From Woeseiaceae bacterium (lineage in GTDB: Bacteria > Pseudomonadota > Gammaproteobacteria > Steroidobacterales > Woeseiaceae), in the NCBI GenBank assembly GCA_028289545.1, contig JANQPG010000050.1, positions 62,001-126,000 of the forward strand: a stretch of 64,000 bases of DNA. Reading direction: 5' to 3'. This document shows, in pieces, positions 42,924 to 51,533 of the stretch. Under the pieces are notes generated by a model. It was not told where the DNA came from, searched no databases, and saw only the letters and a list, made by a program, of their open reading frames with translations. Numbering within the stretch: the first letter of the stretch is position 1; every line of letters begins with the position of its first letter. A program made the translations under genes and the position numbers.

Positions 42924-43646
42924 CTAGGGCGTCTGCACGAGATGCTCGACGCTGTCGCCGCGAACGACGAACTCGTGCAGGCGTGCACCCTCGACGATCG
43001 TGTAGCTTCTCGAGAGTCGGCCGTTAACGAACAGCGCCGCCACACCGTCGTCCAGCGCATACGCCGGCAGGGCATTGCGGTCCGTATTGACGAGCGAGCG
43101 CAAGACATCACGCCGCTCCTCGCGAGCGTTGTAGTGCGCGCACACGGTGCCGGGGAGCAGACCGATGCCGCGCACGGGCCGGATCTTCGTCCGCACGGAG
43201 TCGCTGATGCATTGCTCGAACAGCATGCTGATCCCGGCGCTGGCGCCCGCGATCAGCACGCCGCGCTGATACGCCGCAACCAGCGCGTCGATGGCGTCCC
43301 ACTCGCGCAGCAGTGCCAGCAGATTGCGCGTGGAGCCGCCGTCGACGTAAATGACGTCGGCGCCGTCGAAGTACGCGGCGGGGTGATCGGTTGTCATGTG
43401 AAAAACACGCAACCAGCTCGCAGTACATTCGACGCGCTCACAGAGCGCCTTGAAGTCGATCATCCTGCGGGGATCGTCGCCGCTTGCGGCGCCGACGTAA
43501 CACACGTTGGGGTGTTGCTTGCGGCTGAGGCGCACCATGAGTTCCATATACTCCGGCGGCTTCCACGCGGGAACAATCACGGACTCCGAATTGCTGAATC
43601 CCAGTATGAGCTTGTCCACGTCGATCACGTCGTCGTCAGTCCGCAC
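42924..43646 (-). CDS. S51 family peptidase (peptidase E / cyanophycinase-like)
   Basis: A 240-residue cytoplasmic serine peptidase of family S51. The nucleophile elbow is LIAGASAGISMLFEQ with Ser137; IYVDGGSTRNLL (99-110) is the conserved YxGGGNT-type loop; VCAHYNAREERRDVLRSLV holds the late His. Family members cleave Asp-X dipeptides (PepE) or cyanophycin (CphB). The short length and lack of a signal favour a PepE-like dipeptidase acting after uptake. It starts at GTG (43644-43646), 38 bases after the S9 gene stop, and is followed 94 bases later by aspartase, consistent with release and then deamination of aspartate. Confidence 0.8.
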   Translation of the reverse strand: MRTDDDVIDVDKLILGFSNSESVIVPAWKPPEYMELMVRLSRKQHPNVCYVGAASGDDPRRMIDFKALCERVECTASWLRVFHMTTDHPAAYFDGADVIYVDGGSTRNLLALLREWDAIDALVAAYQRGVLIAGASAGISMLFEQCISDSVRTKIRPVRGIGLLPGTVCAHYNAREERRDVLRSLVNTDRNALPAYALDDGVAALFVNGRLSRSYTIVEGARLHEFVVRGDSVEHLVQTP

Positions 43647-43684
43647 GCCTTGCGGCGGACACTCGCCGCGTACCGGCAGCGCCG

Positions 43685-45829
43685 TTACCGATCCGCATCA
43701 TCTGCCGCTACGGCAGCCGGCCCGTCCGGATCGTCGGCCGCGTTGTCTTCGGCGGGGGGAAGCTCGGGATACACCGGTTCGTAGGACGAACCCAGCGCAT
43801 GCTGCGCGTACCAGGCCAGCTCCGTATTCATCTTGAACAGCTGAAAAGACGGCTTGGAGTAATTGTGCGGTTGACCCTTCGCCAGATAGAGTTTTGTAGG
43901 CGCTCCGGCGGCGCGCACGGCGCGGTGCATGATGATCGATTGAGTCGGCGGAACGCGTACGTCGTTGGCGCCGGAAAAAAACAACGTCGGCGTGCGAACG
44001 CGCGCGGCGGACGATAGCGGCGAATCCCTGCGATACTGCTCGACGGGCGGGTTCTCCTGCCAGGGAAAACCGCCGAAGTTCCACTGCCGGGTGTGACGAA
44101 CGTCGCTCTCGGCGTGCATCGACAGCCAATCGGCCGCTCCTGCGCCCGACGACGCGGCCCCGAAGCGATCAGTCATTGTGATCAGCTTGTTGACCATGTG
44201 CCCGCCGGCGCTCCAGCCCATCTTGACGAGCCGGTTGGGGTCGGCAATCCCTCGTTCTATCATGGCGTCGACGCCGGCAAGCACGTCATGGTGCGCGTTA
44301 CGGAAATAGGCGCCGTACATATCGCGCATGAAAGCGTCGCCGTAACCGGTGCCTCCGCGGTGATTGGGCAGCAAAACCGCGTACCCCTGCCCCGCCAGCA
44401 CGGCCACGTAGCGCGAGGTGTTCCAGGTACCGAACTGCGAGGACGACCGGGGGCCGCCGTGGGTAATGGTAACGAGCGGATAGCGGCGGCCTTCTTCGTA
44501 GCCCACGGGATAGGCCAACAGTCCCTCGATCTCGACGTTGCCCGGGCCGGTCCAGCTCACGGCTTGCTGACGCGGCAAGCGGAAACGCCGGCCCCAATCC
44601 GCGTACTCGTCGGACACCCGGACAAAAGTGTCGTCAGTCGAGCGCCTGATATAAACGTCGCCGGGGTTGTGCGGCGTGACAATGCGCGCCACGTGGACGT
44701 CGTTCTCTGCATCGTAGGTCCAGTCGTCGAGGACATGATCACCTTCAGTCAGCCGGCGCAACTCGCCGCTCGCAAGAGTCAGGTGATATAGATCGGTGCG
44801 TACGCCGGTATTGCCGAGTATGTACAGCCCGTCGCCGCTCTTGTCCCACGCATGGTCGAGCGCCTCCATGGCGGCGTCCGCCAGCAATCGTCGAGGCACG
44901 TTTTCCTTGCGGTCCTGGACAAAGACCTTGTCTTCGTAATAGGGCTCGAGCGCCTGATTGACCGTCGCAATGTACGCAACCTTGCGATTGTCGGGAGACA
45001 GCCTCGGAGACGACTCCCGGTAGTGATTGTCGGTCCAGCGGCGCTGTTTGCCGCTGGCGACATCGAGTGTCCAGATCTCGCCGTCGTGGGTGGCATCCGG
45101 CTCGTGATTCGGCGCGCGGCGATACACGAGCTGCCGGCCATCGCGGCTCAGCGACATCGAGCGCACCGAAAAGTCGCCCGTCACAAGTGGTGCCGTCCTC
45201 GACGTCCGCGTGTCCAGGCTCCAGATTTCACGGTTGCGAGACGTGTCGTAGGGCTCTATTACCCAATCCCCGTCGAGTAGCCGGCTTTCCTCGTCGCTCC
45301 TCAGGCGCGGAGCCACGAAGTACAGCGTCTGTCCGTCCGGCGACCAGCTGATGCCGGAAATCGAGGCACCGTGATTGGTGAGTTTCTTGAGGCTGCCGTC
45401 GTTGAGCGCGTAGAAATAGACCTGATCGTGCTCGTCACCTTCGCGTTCCAGGAGCGTCGCAAATCCCGATCCGTCGGGACGCCACGCAACGTCACCAAAC
45501 GATTCGTCCGGCCCCTCCGGCTCCGGCACGGGCAGCAGCTCACCGCTCTCGAGATCGAGCAGCCGGTAGCGGCGCACGATCTTGTTCTCGGTCCAGTCCG
45601 TCAGCGAGCGCCGGTAGATCAGGTAGCGGCCGTCCGGCGATAGACGCGGCGACGACAGCCTCGGTATTTCGACGTGGTCGACGGCCGACATGGGCCGTGC
45701 AGCGTTCTCGGCGTGGACGTTCACCGCGGCGGCCGTCGAGACGGTCAATACGAGAAGAGCGGTCGACGTGCGCGCAAGGGAGCGGCGCAGCCGCCGCGGC
45801 AGACAGATGTTGCGCAGACTGGCTTTCAT
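43685..45829 (-). CDS. S9 prolyl-oligopeptidase-family peptidase, exported
   Basis: A 714-residue exported peptidase. The signal region is RTSTALLVLTVSTAAAVNVHAENA. About 45-420 is a TolB/WD-like propeller (PRLSSPRLSPDGRYLIYRRSL..., ISWSPDGQTLYFVAPRL). The C-terminal alpha/beta hydrolase domain carries the nucleophile in KMGWSAGGHMVNKL near residue 540, the Asp in FFSGANDVRVPPTQS, and the His in YLAKGQPHNYSKP, the usual order for dipeptidyl-peptidase IV/acylaminoacyl-peptidase types. It would trim peptides in the periplasm. It lies between a TonB receptor (80 bases, with a hairpin) and the S51 gene (38 bases), all on the minus strand. Confidence 0.9.
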   Translation of the reverse strand: MKASLRNICLPRRLRRSLARTSTALLVLTVSTAAAVNVHAENAARPMSAVDHVEIPRLSSPRLSPDGRYLIYRRSLTDWTENKIVRRYRLLDLESGELLPVPEPEGPDESFGDVAWRPDGSGFATLLEREGDEHDQVYFYALNDGSLKKLTNHGASISGISWSPDGQTLYFVAPRLRSDEESRLLDGDWVIEPYDTSRNREIWSLDTRTSRTAPLVTGDFSVRSMSLSRDGRQLVYRRAPNHEPDATHDGEIWTLDVASGKQRRWTDNHYRESSPRLSPDNRKVAYIATVNQALEPYYEDKVFVQDRKENVPRRLLADAAMEALDHAWDKSGDGLYILGNTGVRTDLYHLTLASGELRRLTEGDHVLDDWTYDAENDVHVARIVTPHNPGDVYIRRSTDDTFVRVSDEYADWGRRFRLPRQQAVSWTGPGNVEIEGLLAYPVGYEEGRRYPLVTITHGGPRSSSQFGTWNTSRYVAVLAGQGYAVLLPNHRGGTGYGDAFMRDMYGAYFRNAHHDVLAGVDAMIERGIADPNRLVKMGWSAGGHMVNKLITMTDRFGAASSGAGAADWLSMHAESDVRHTRQWNFGGFPWQENPPVEQYRRDSPLSSAARVRTPTLFFSGANDVRVPPTQSIIMHRAVRAAGAPTKLYLAKGQPHNYSKPSFQLFKMNTELAWYAQHALGSSYEPVYPELPPAEDNAADDPDGPAAVAADDADR

Positions 45830-45860
45830 AAGTGCTTTATCGGCTTGGCAGAATCAAAAC

Positions 45861-45889
45861 GGGCAGCCCCGGGCACATCGGGGCTGCCC
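45861..45889 (-). terminator. Intrinsic terminator after the TonB receptor gene
   Basis: GGGCAGCCCCG and CGGGGCTGCCC, perfect 11-base arms with a seven-base loop, 21 bases after the receptor stop. On the minus strand GTTTTGATT follows. It lies between the receptor and the S9 gene, so it would reduce, not fully stop, read-through into the peptidase genes. Confidence 0.7.
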
Positions 45890-45909
45890 TGTCGGTACGT
45901 GTCGCTTTG

Positions 45910-48900
45910 TCAGAAGCGTACGCGAATCCCCGCGAAGACTTCGCGCCCAACCACATCGTTCAGGCTGCTGGTGATGTTCCGCGTACCGCCGTTATCGAGA
46001 CCGGTCGGCAGGAACGGACCGTAGTTGTCGCCAATGTTGTTGACGCCGCCGTAAATGCGGTAACGATCGTTGTCACCAAAGCGGTAAGACAGGAACACAC
46101 GGTGGAACGTCTCGCCACCCACCTCGAAGAAGCGATCGTCTCCGGGGTTCGGGTCGTTGAGCAGATCGTCCACGCCGCCGCTCTCGTACAACACCGTGTA
46201 GGTCAGCCTGAACCCGCCAACGCTGTAACGCAGCCGGGCCCGCCACTCCTCCTCGCCGTCGCCGATCTCACCGAGCGGAGAGGTCGTCAGCACGACGCCA
46301 CCAATGCCTTCGAAGGAGACCTCCTGATCGAAGTACTGCGAGTAGCGTACGTCCAGGTCGAAGTCCCCCGGAACCGCGGGGAACTCGAACTGGTAGAGCA
46401 TCGTGACGTCGACACCCGACACGAGCTCTTCGTTGAGGTTCTCCTGGAAGTTGATGACTTCGACCACCTCGCCATTGAACTGACTACGGGTGATCACATC
46501 GCAGAAACGGTTATTGGGGAAATCCTCCGCCGAATAGCAAAGATCGACCGTATTCTGCGTCGAGACCGAGGTGATCGCATCCTCGATCTCGATACGATAG
46601 TAGTCGGCGATCAACGCGAAGTTGTCGAGAAAGCGCGGCGTGAAAACAAATCCCGCCGTCATCGTATCCGCCGTCTCTTCCTTGAGGCTCAGGTTGCCCG
46701 CGTTGGGACCCTGAACGCTGGAATCGAACTCGAAGGGCTCGCCGGCGTTGTCGGGATCGGCGAAGAACGCCTGAATGCCGGGTTCTGACAGGCAATTGGC
46801 AGTCAACACGGCCAGGTCGGCGTTCTCACCTCCCGCGCCGTCGGGGTCCGAAAGACCCGTGCCATCGGGCAGCAAACCGTCGCAGGGGTCGCGGAGGTCG
46901 TCGCTGTCGGGACGCGCTGGCGAGAACAGCTCGGTCAGGTTCGGTGCGCGCTGCGAGCGTGAATACTGCGCGCGGAACAGGATATCTTCCAGCGGCTGCC
47001 AGACCAGGCCGGCGTTGTAACTCGTGATCGCGCCCACCGTGTCGTAGTCGCCCACACGAACCGCGGCCTGCAGGTTCAGCGAGTCCTCGAGGATCGGCAC
47101 GTCGATCTCCGCGTAGCCTTCGTACACGTAGTAGTCGGCCTTGACGCTCGGGAACGTGGCGAGCGACGTAATGAACACGTCGTCCGTCGACGGATCGCCG
47201 TCGATGCCGCCGACAATATCGCCGTCGGGATCGCCGTTGGTTTCCTGCGACTCGCGGCGATACTCGACGCCGGCCGCCAGCTTGACTTCACCGGTCGGCA
47301 ACGTGAACAGATCGCCGGTAACGTAACCACCGGCCGACACCTGGTCGCGCTCCTGCTCAGCGTAACCGTCGTAGCGGATGTAGTTGGCCGCTTCAGGGCT
47401 GATCGAACCCTCACCGAAGAGGTTGAGCGGCACGCAGCCGGCTGCCCGCGCCCCCGCATCGATACACTGGAAGCCGCCATTGCCGTCATCCTCGATATCG
47501 AGCGCAAACCGTGCGTTCCGGAAGTTGATCTCACCCGGGTTCTGCTGTTCCTGTTTGAAGTGGCCGTAGGTCGTGTATAGCTCCCAGTCGAAGCCGTTGT
47601 CGAAACTGCCCTGGAGATCGGCAATCATGCGCCACGTCGTGCGGTTGCTGATGCGCGCCTGTTCGCCGAGTTCAACCAGCCGGCGATCGAAGGAGACGCT
47701 ACCGCTGCGGGTCTCTTCGACTTCGGGTGGGATGAACGGGTGGTCGGAGGCCATAGTCCCCAGTTGGAAGACGTCGAGGACGCCGTAGGCGTCGCCGCTG
47801 TTGAGCGTCTCGTAACCGCCCCGGGTCTCCGAATCGACTTCCGAGTACATCAGCGTCACGCTGCCTTCCGTCCTGTCGGTGAACTCGAAGCTGGTCGTTG
47901 CCGCAATATTCAAGATTTCACGCGAACCCTCGAGCGTTCTGCCGGGCCGGAAGTTGAAGCCGTCGAAATCGCTGAAGAAATCCTGCGTGCCGGTGCGATC
48001 GTCGGGCTGCAGGGACTGGTCGTTGAACCATTGCCCGTTGACGAACCATGCATCGCCGCCTTCGAAAACGCCGCCGGGCGTGGATCCGCTGAATGACCCG
48101 AGAAAACAGTGCAGGTTTGCATTGGCCGGATCGCAGCCCGGCTGGTTGATTTCGTCGGCAAAGGTATTCGACGACGACGTGGACGGATTGTCGAACTCCA
48201 GCGCGAGAATACTCAGCGGCCGCGAAGCGTCCGCAACGATCTCATCTTCGTCCCGCCAGCTCGCGGCAAACAGGGCGTAGCCGCGGCCGTCCGCATACTC
48301 CTGGCCGGCACGCAGGTTTAGCCGCGGCTCGTTGCCGCCGTCAGCCTCTGGCGCACTGGTCCGCACGTCGATTTCGTAACCCTCGAAATCGTCCTCGAGA
48401 ATGAAGTTGGCAACGCCCGCGATCGCGTCGGACCCGTAGATCGCGGATGCGCCGCCGGTCGTGACCTCGGTGCGCTCGACGAAGCCCACGGGAATCGTCG
48501 AAAGGCTCACGCGATCCGAGTTGCCGGAGTTCGATACGGCGCGCTTGCCGTTGATCAGTATCAGCGTGCGGTCATCGCCGAGCCGGCGCAGGTTGATGGT
48601 CGACAGGCCCGCATTCTGAATACTCAGGTTACTGTTGGTCGGCGAGATCGCCTCTTCGACGCCCGGCAGCTGGGTCAGCGCCTCCGCCAGGTCGGTCGTG
48701 CCAATCTCCTCGAGTTCATCCAGGCCAAAGACCTGCAGGGGAATCGAGGACGTCAGATTTGTCCTGCGAATACGTGAACCGGTAACGACAATCTCCTCCA
48801 GGGAGTCCGCCGAGTCCTCGTCGTCGCTCGTCTGCTGGGCTGCTACCGGAACCGGTACCAGGCAAACTGATGCGATCGCTACGCCCAGCACGCACAGCGA

Positions 48901-48921
48901 TCGATGGTTGGTCAATTTCAT
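45910..48921 (-). CDS. TonB-dependent outer-membrane receptor 1
   Basis: A 1003-residue receptor. Signal peptide about 1-28 (VLGVAIASVCLVPVPVAA), a TonB box in LEEIVVTGSRI (about 45-55), a plug domain (IPLQVFGLDELEEIGTTDLAEALTQLPGVEEA...LRRLGDDRTLILINGKRAV...GGASAIYGSDAIAGVANFIL, about 62-185), then a long beta-barrel ending in a C-terminal aromatic strand (VVGREVFAGIRVRF). It belongs to the large receptor class of Woeseia/Xanthomonas/Caulobacter type that imports peptides, glycans or plant compounds rather than siderophores. The linked peptidases and aspartase suggest peptide import. The divergent LysR gene starts 135 bases away and may control it. Confidence 0.92.
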   Translation of the reverse strand: MKLTNHRSLCVLGVAIASVCLVPVPVAAQQTSDDEDSADSLEEIVVTGSRIRRTNLTSSIPLQVFGLDELEEIGTTDLAEALTQLPGVEEAISPTNSNLSIQNAGLSTINLRRLGDDRTLILINGKRAVSNSGNSDRVSLSTIPVGFVERTEVTTGGASAIYGSDAIAGVANFILEDDFEGYEIDVRTSAPEADGGNEPRLNLRAGQEYADGRGYALFAASWRDEDEIVADASRPLSILALEFDNPSTSSSNTFADEINQPGCDPANANLHCFLGSFSGSTPGGVFEGGDAWFVNGQWFNDQSLQPDDRTGTQDFFSDFDGFNFRPGRTLEGSREILNIAATTSFEFTDRTEGSVTLMYSEVDSETRGGYETLNSGDAYGVLDVFQLGTMASDHPFIPPEVEETRSGSVSFDRRLVELGEQARISNRTTWRMIADLQGSFDNGFDWELYTTYGHFKQEQQNPGEINFRNARFALDIEDDGNGGFQCIDAGARAAGCVPLNLFGEGSISPEAANYIRYDGYAEQERDQVSAGGYVTGDLFTLPTGEVKLAAGVEYRRESQETNGDPDGDIVGGIDGDPSTDDVFITSLATFPSVKADYYVYEGYAEIDVPILEDSLNLQAAVRVGDYDTVGAITSYNAGLVWQPLEDILFRAQYSRSQRAPNLTELFSPARPDSDDLRDPCDGLLPDGTGLSDPDGAGGENADLAVLTANCLSEPGIQAFFADPDNAGEPFEFDSSVQGPNAGNLSLKEETADTMTAGFVFTPRFLDNFALIADYYRIEIEDAITSVSTQNTVDLCYSAEDFPNNRFCDVITRSQFNGEVVEVINFQENLNEELVSGVDVTMLYQFEFPAVPGDFDLDVRYSQYFDQEVSFEGIGGVVLTTSPLGEIGDGEEEWRARLRYSVGGFRLTYTVLYESGGVDDLLNDPNPGDDRFFEVGGETFHRVFLSYRFGDNDRYRIYGGVNNIGDNYGPFLPTGLDNGGTRNITSSLNDVVGREVFAGIRVRF

Positions 48922-49055
48922 GCTCCCTCCGCCAAAAGGCTTATTGTTGGTTCTCTACCCCACCCCTCAAGGTTGAACCGATGCGACTTGACATGAAAAT
49001 CGTATTTGGACAGTCTTGATGCAAAAATCGCAAGACGCTGATTGGGAAGCAGATT

Positions 49056-49973
49056 CTGGACATCAAGTGGTTGGAAGATTTGGTAAGCGTCGTGGAGAAA
49101 GGCCATTTCGCTCGTGCGGCCGAGGCGCGCAACATCACTCAGTCCGCGTTTAGCCGGCGAATCAAGTCGCTGGAAATCTGGGCCGGGACCGAACTCATCG
49201 ATCGCTCCCAGCATCCGGTTTCTCTGACCCCGGCCGGACGGGATTTCCTGCCGCACGCCCGGGAAATGATTCGCATTTCCTACCAGGCACGCGGGGAAGC
49301 CAGCGAATATGCGCGCATTGCCAAGTCGGGGGTGACGATCGCCTGCCTGCACACGCTGGCGCTATTCCAGATCCCCTCGCTGGTCGCGCAACTCCGCCGC
49401 GATGTCGGGCCTTTCGAAGCCTCGATCATTGCGGAAACCCGCAGTATCGAGGAATACCTCGAGAGCCTGATCAACGGCGGCAGCGATTTTTTTGTGTGCT
49501 ATCGGCACGAGGCATTTCCGTTCGACATCGACGAAGCCGATTTCCCGCGCATCGACATCGGTACCGATCGGATGCTGCCCTACCTTGCCGCTGACGGCGC
49601 GCGCATCGATTTCCAATCGGCCGAAGGCCCTGCCATCCCTTATCTCGAGTACGCCGGTACGTCGTTCCTGTCGCGCGTGGTCCAGCACACGATCAAATCG
49701 GTGCCGTTTCGCTCGCGGCTCAGGGGTGTCTACCGCGGTTCGCTGGCGGAAAGCCTGTGCACGGCGGCGGTCAGCGGACTCGGGCTCGCGTGGTTACCGG
49801 AAACGGTAGTCGCCTCGAACTCGCGCGCACGGTCGCTCGAGTGCATTAGCGAAGACTGGCAGGCGCCGATGCAGATCTCCGCATTCAGAGCCGCCTCCAA
49901 CAACCGGGCCGTGGTCAACAAGATCTGGGCGGCTCTGGCAGGCCGCGGCCAAGACCCTTCCGGGCCGGATTAA
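49056..49973 (+). CDS. LysR-family transcriptional regulator
   Basis: About 305 residues. The HTH LEDLVSVVEKGHFARAAEARNITQSAFSRRIKSLEIWAGTELIDRSQHPVSLTPAGRDFL is complete, and the effector domain follows (SGVTIACLHTLALFQIPSLVAQLRRDVG...). LysR proteins of this group (YfeR/HypT-like) usually begin MDIKWLEDL; here the frame reads CTG-GAC-ATC-AAG-TGG-TTG-GAA, so a CTG start at 49056 with GGGAAG upstream is likely, while the TTG at 49071 would trim five residues. No ATG is available. It is divergent from TonB receptor 1 with 134 bases between, the typical layout for a LysR and its target. Confidence 0.85.
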   Translation: MDIKWLEDLVSVVEKGHFARAAEARNITQSAFSRRIKSLEIWAGTELIDRSQHPVSLTPAGRDFLPHAREMIRISYQARGEASEYARIAKSGVTIACLHTLALFQIPSLVAQLRRDVGPFEASIIAETRSIEEYLESLINGGSDFFVCYRHEAFPFDIDEADFPRIDIGTDRMLPYLAADGARIDFQSAEGPAIPYLEYAGTSFLSRVVQHTIKSVPFRSRLRGVYRGSLAESLCTAAVSGLGLAWLPETVVASNSRARSLECISEDWQAPMQISAFRAASNNRAVVNKIWAALAGRGQDPSGPD

Positions 49974-50066
49974 GCGCCCGCTGACCGAAAGACAGCGCTC
50001 CGAGCATCCGTTCGTCAGCCAGCCCCTCCGGAGATCGGCTCCATACCGGCGCTTTCCGGACGCCGG

Positions 50067-50417
50067 CTACTCGCTGATTTCTATGAAGCTCGCCGTCCCG
50101 CAGCCGGTCCCGGCCGGAGTAAACGCACGCACGTTTACGCTTTGCGTCGTATAAGCCGTCAACGCTATCGCAAACATTCGATTGAAGAATCCGTCACTGG
50201 GCGACAGCGATCGCGGGAAAATGATCGTCCCGTTTGCGCACGGACCGCTACCACCCTCCACCTCGATGAAGAAATCATCTGACGACCCGTTCGAGGAGCT
50301 GGCGAGTCTTATTATCTTCGCGTTGGTCACCAGGTTTCCGGCATAGGTCGCCTGCGGACTCAGTGACAGAACCGCGACAAGCACGCACAGGCAGATCGAA
50401 AACAGTTTCTTGAGCAT
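50067..50417 (-). CDS. Small exported protein of unknown function
   Basis: A 116-residue protein with a Sec signal peptide (MLKKLFSICLCVLVAVLSLSPQATYA). The mature part is beta-rich with two cysteines (GPCANG and TGCGTAS) likely joined in a disulfide: NAKIIRLASSSNGSSDDFFIEVEGGSG...NRMFAIALTAYTTQSVNVRAF. I do not know the family; similar small proteins in marine gammaproteobacteria are unnamed. The start at 50417 is set by GGAGGTGAA upstream; an earlier Met at 50444 is less likely. It lies 68 bases after nagB on the same strand, but a functional link is doubtful. Confidence 0.65.
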   Translation of the reverse strand: MLKKLFSICLCVLVAVLSLSPQATYAGNLVTNAKIIRLASSSNGSSDDFFIEVEGGSGPCANGTIIFPRSLSPSDGFFNRMFAIALTAYTTQSVNVRAFTPAGTGCGTASFIEISE

Positions 50418-50485
50418 TCGGTTCACCTCCGTAGTTTTCAGCAAAAGTCGACAGTTGATTCCCGACTGGAATCGGGCGGATCAGT

Positions 50486-51283
50486 TCAAAAAAATCCGAA
50501 CTTTGTCGTAAGCCGGCTGTTTTCCGCATGCACTGAGCGATAGTGCTCGATCCCGGCCAGCTCCGCCGCAGCTGCCTCGTCCAGGATAAAACTCGCGTTC
50601 GGATGCAGCTGCAATGCGGAAGCCGGACACATTGCGGATACGGCCCCCTCGATCGCGGCGCCGACGGCCCTGGCCTTTTCGGTTCCTGTAGCGAGCAACA
50701 TGGCGTAGCGGCTGTCGAGGATCGTGGCGATGCCCATGGTCATCGCCATGTCGGGCTGGCGTTCGCCTTCACCGAACAGCCGGCTGTTGGCCGCCACGGT
50801 GTCGGCCGTCAGCGTCTTGACGCGGGTACGCGACGCAAGACTCGAAGTGGGTTCGTTGAAGCCTATGTGGCCGTTCCTGCCGATGCCGAGCACCTGCAGA
50901 TCGATGCCGCCCGCATCGCGGATACGGCCCTCGTAATCCGCGCTCGCATCGCGGGGGTCGTCGTGCTCGCCGCAAACCGGCAGGTATGTGTTGCTGACGT
51001 CGATGTCCACTTTCGCGAACAGCTCGCGCTGCATGTACGACCGGTAGCTCTGCGGATCATCCGGCGCCACGCCCAGATACTCGTCGAGGTTGAAGGTGCG
51101 TACCTCGCGGAAACTGATCTTTGCGGCACGATGCAGTTCGACGAGTTTTGCGTAGAGCCTGAGCGGGGTATTGCCGGTTGCCAGTCCGAGCACGGCAGCC
51201 GGCTTTCCGTCGAGCAATTCGCAAACCCTCGCCGCCGCAAAGTCGGCAACCGCGTTCGGGTCAGACAGTACAACAATCTCCAT
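50486..51283 (-). CDS. nagB: Glucosamine-6-phosphate deaminase
   Basis: A 265-residue cytoplasmic enzyme that converts glucosamine 6-phosphate to fructose 6-phosphate and ammonia. Matches: LGLATGNTPLRLYAKLVEL (substrate phosphate loop), RTFNLDEYLGVAPDDPQSYRSYM with catalytic Asp67, and GIGRNGHIGFNEPTSSL (134-150) with catalytic His139 and Glu144; ATGTEKARAVGAAIEGAVSAM is the family C-terminal helix. The Asn before Gly-His is as in Bacillus NagB. It follows the nagA remnant by nine bases and belongs to the murQ-gntR-nagA-nagB series. Confidence 0.93.
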   Translation of the reverse strand: MEIVVLSDPNAVADFAAARVCELLDGKPAAVLGLATGNTPLRLYAKLVELHRAAKISFREVRTFNLDEYLGVAPDDPQSYRSYMQRELFAKVDIDVSNTYLPVCGEHDDPRDASADYEGRIRDAGGIDLQVLGIGRNGHIGFNEPTSSLASRTRVKTLTADTVAANSRLFGEGERQPDMAMTMGIATILDSRYAMLLATGTEKARAVGAAIEGAVSAMCPASALQLHPNASFILDEAAAAELAGIEHYRSVHAENSRLTTKFGFF

Positions 51284-51292
51284 AATGCGCCC

Positions 51293-51457
51293 TCAGGCAG
51301 CCTGCGTGTCGACGCAACGCTTGCCGTCAATCCGGACGCCAACAATACGGTGATGCCGGTCGACGGCGACAACGCGGCCGTCTTCGATGATCAGGCTGCG
51401 GTAGCCCGGCACTGTGTCGCCGTCGAAGACCCGCGCGCCTTCTATGACGCTCCGCAC
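51293..51457 (-). pseudogene. nagA: nagA remnant with internal deletion
   Basis: A 54-residue ORF starting at GTG with GGGAAG six bases upstream. Residues 1-29 (VIEGARVFDGDTVPGYRSL then IIEDGRVVAV) read as the N-terminal beta strands of an amidohydrolase such as N-acetylglucosamine-6-phosphate deacetylase; the remaining AVDRHHRIVGVRIDGKRCV reads as the last strands of the same fold. The whole TIM barrel of about 320 residues between them is missing. The position between gntR and nagB is where nagA belongs. I read it as an in-frame internal deletion, with the joint in the repeated Arg-Val-Val-Ala-Val stretch. A separate intact nagA would be needed elsewhere. An unrelated short peptide is possible. 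Confidence 0.6.
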
Positions 51458-51533
51458 GGTGCGCTTCCCGCCAGCCACGGCCAGCCCGGCGACGCTGCGA
51501 CCCGGCTGCTCACGAAGCGGCGCACGGTCTTCT

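Noticed and set aside
48971-48979. GGTTGAACC as an operator in the LysR/receptor 1 gap
   Set aside because: Only nine bases, found once, and does not resemble the T-N11-A layout of LysR sites.
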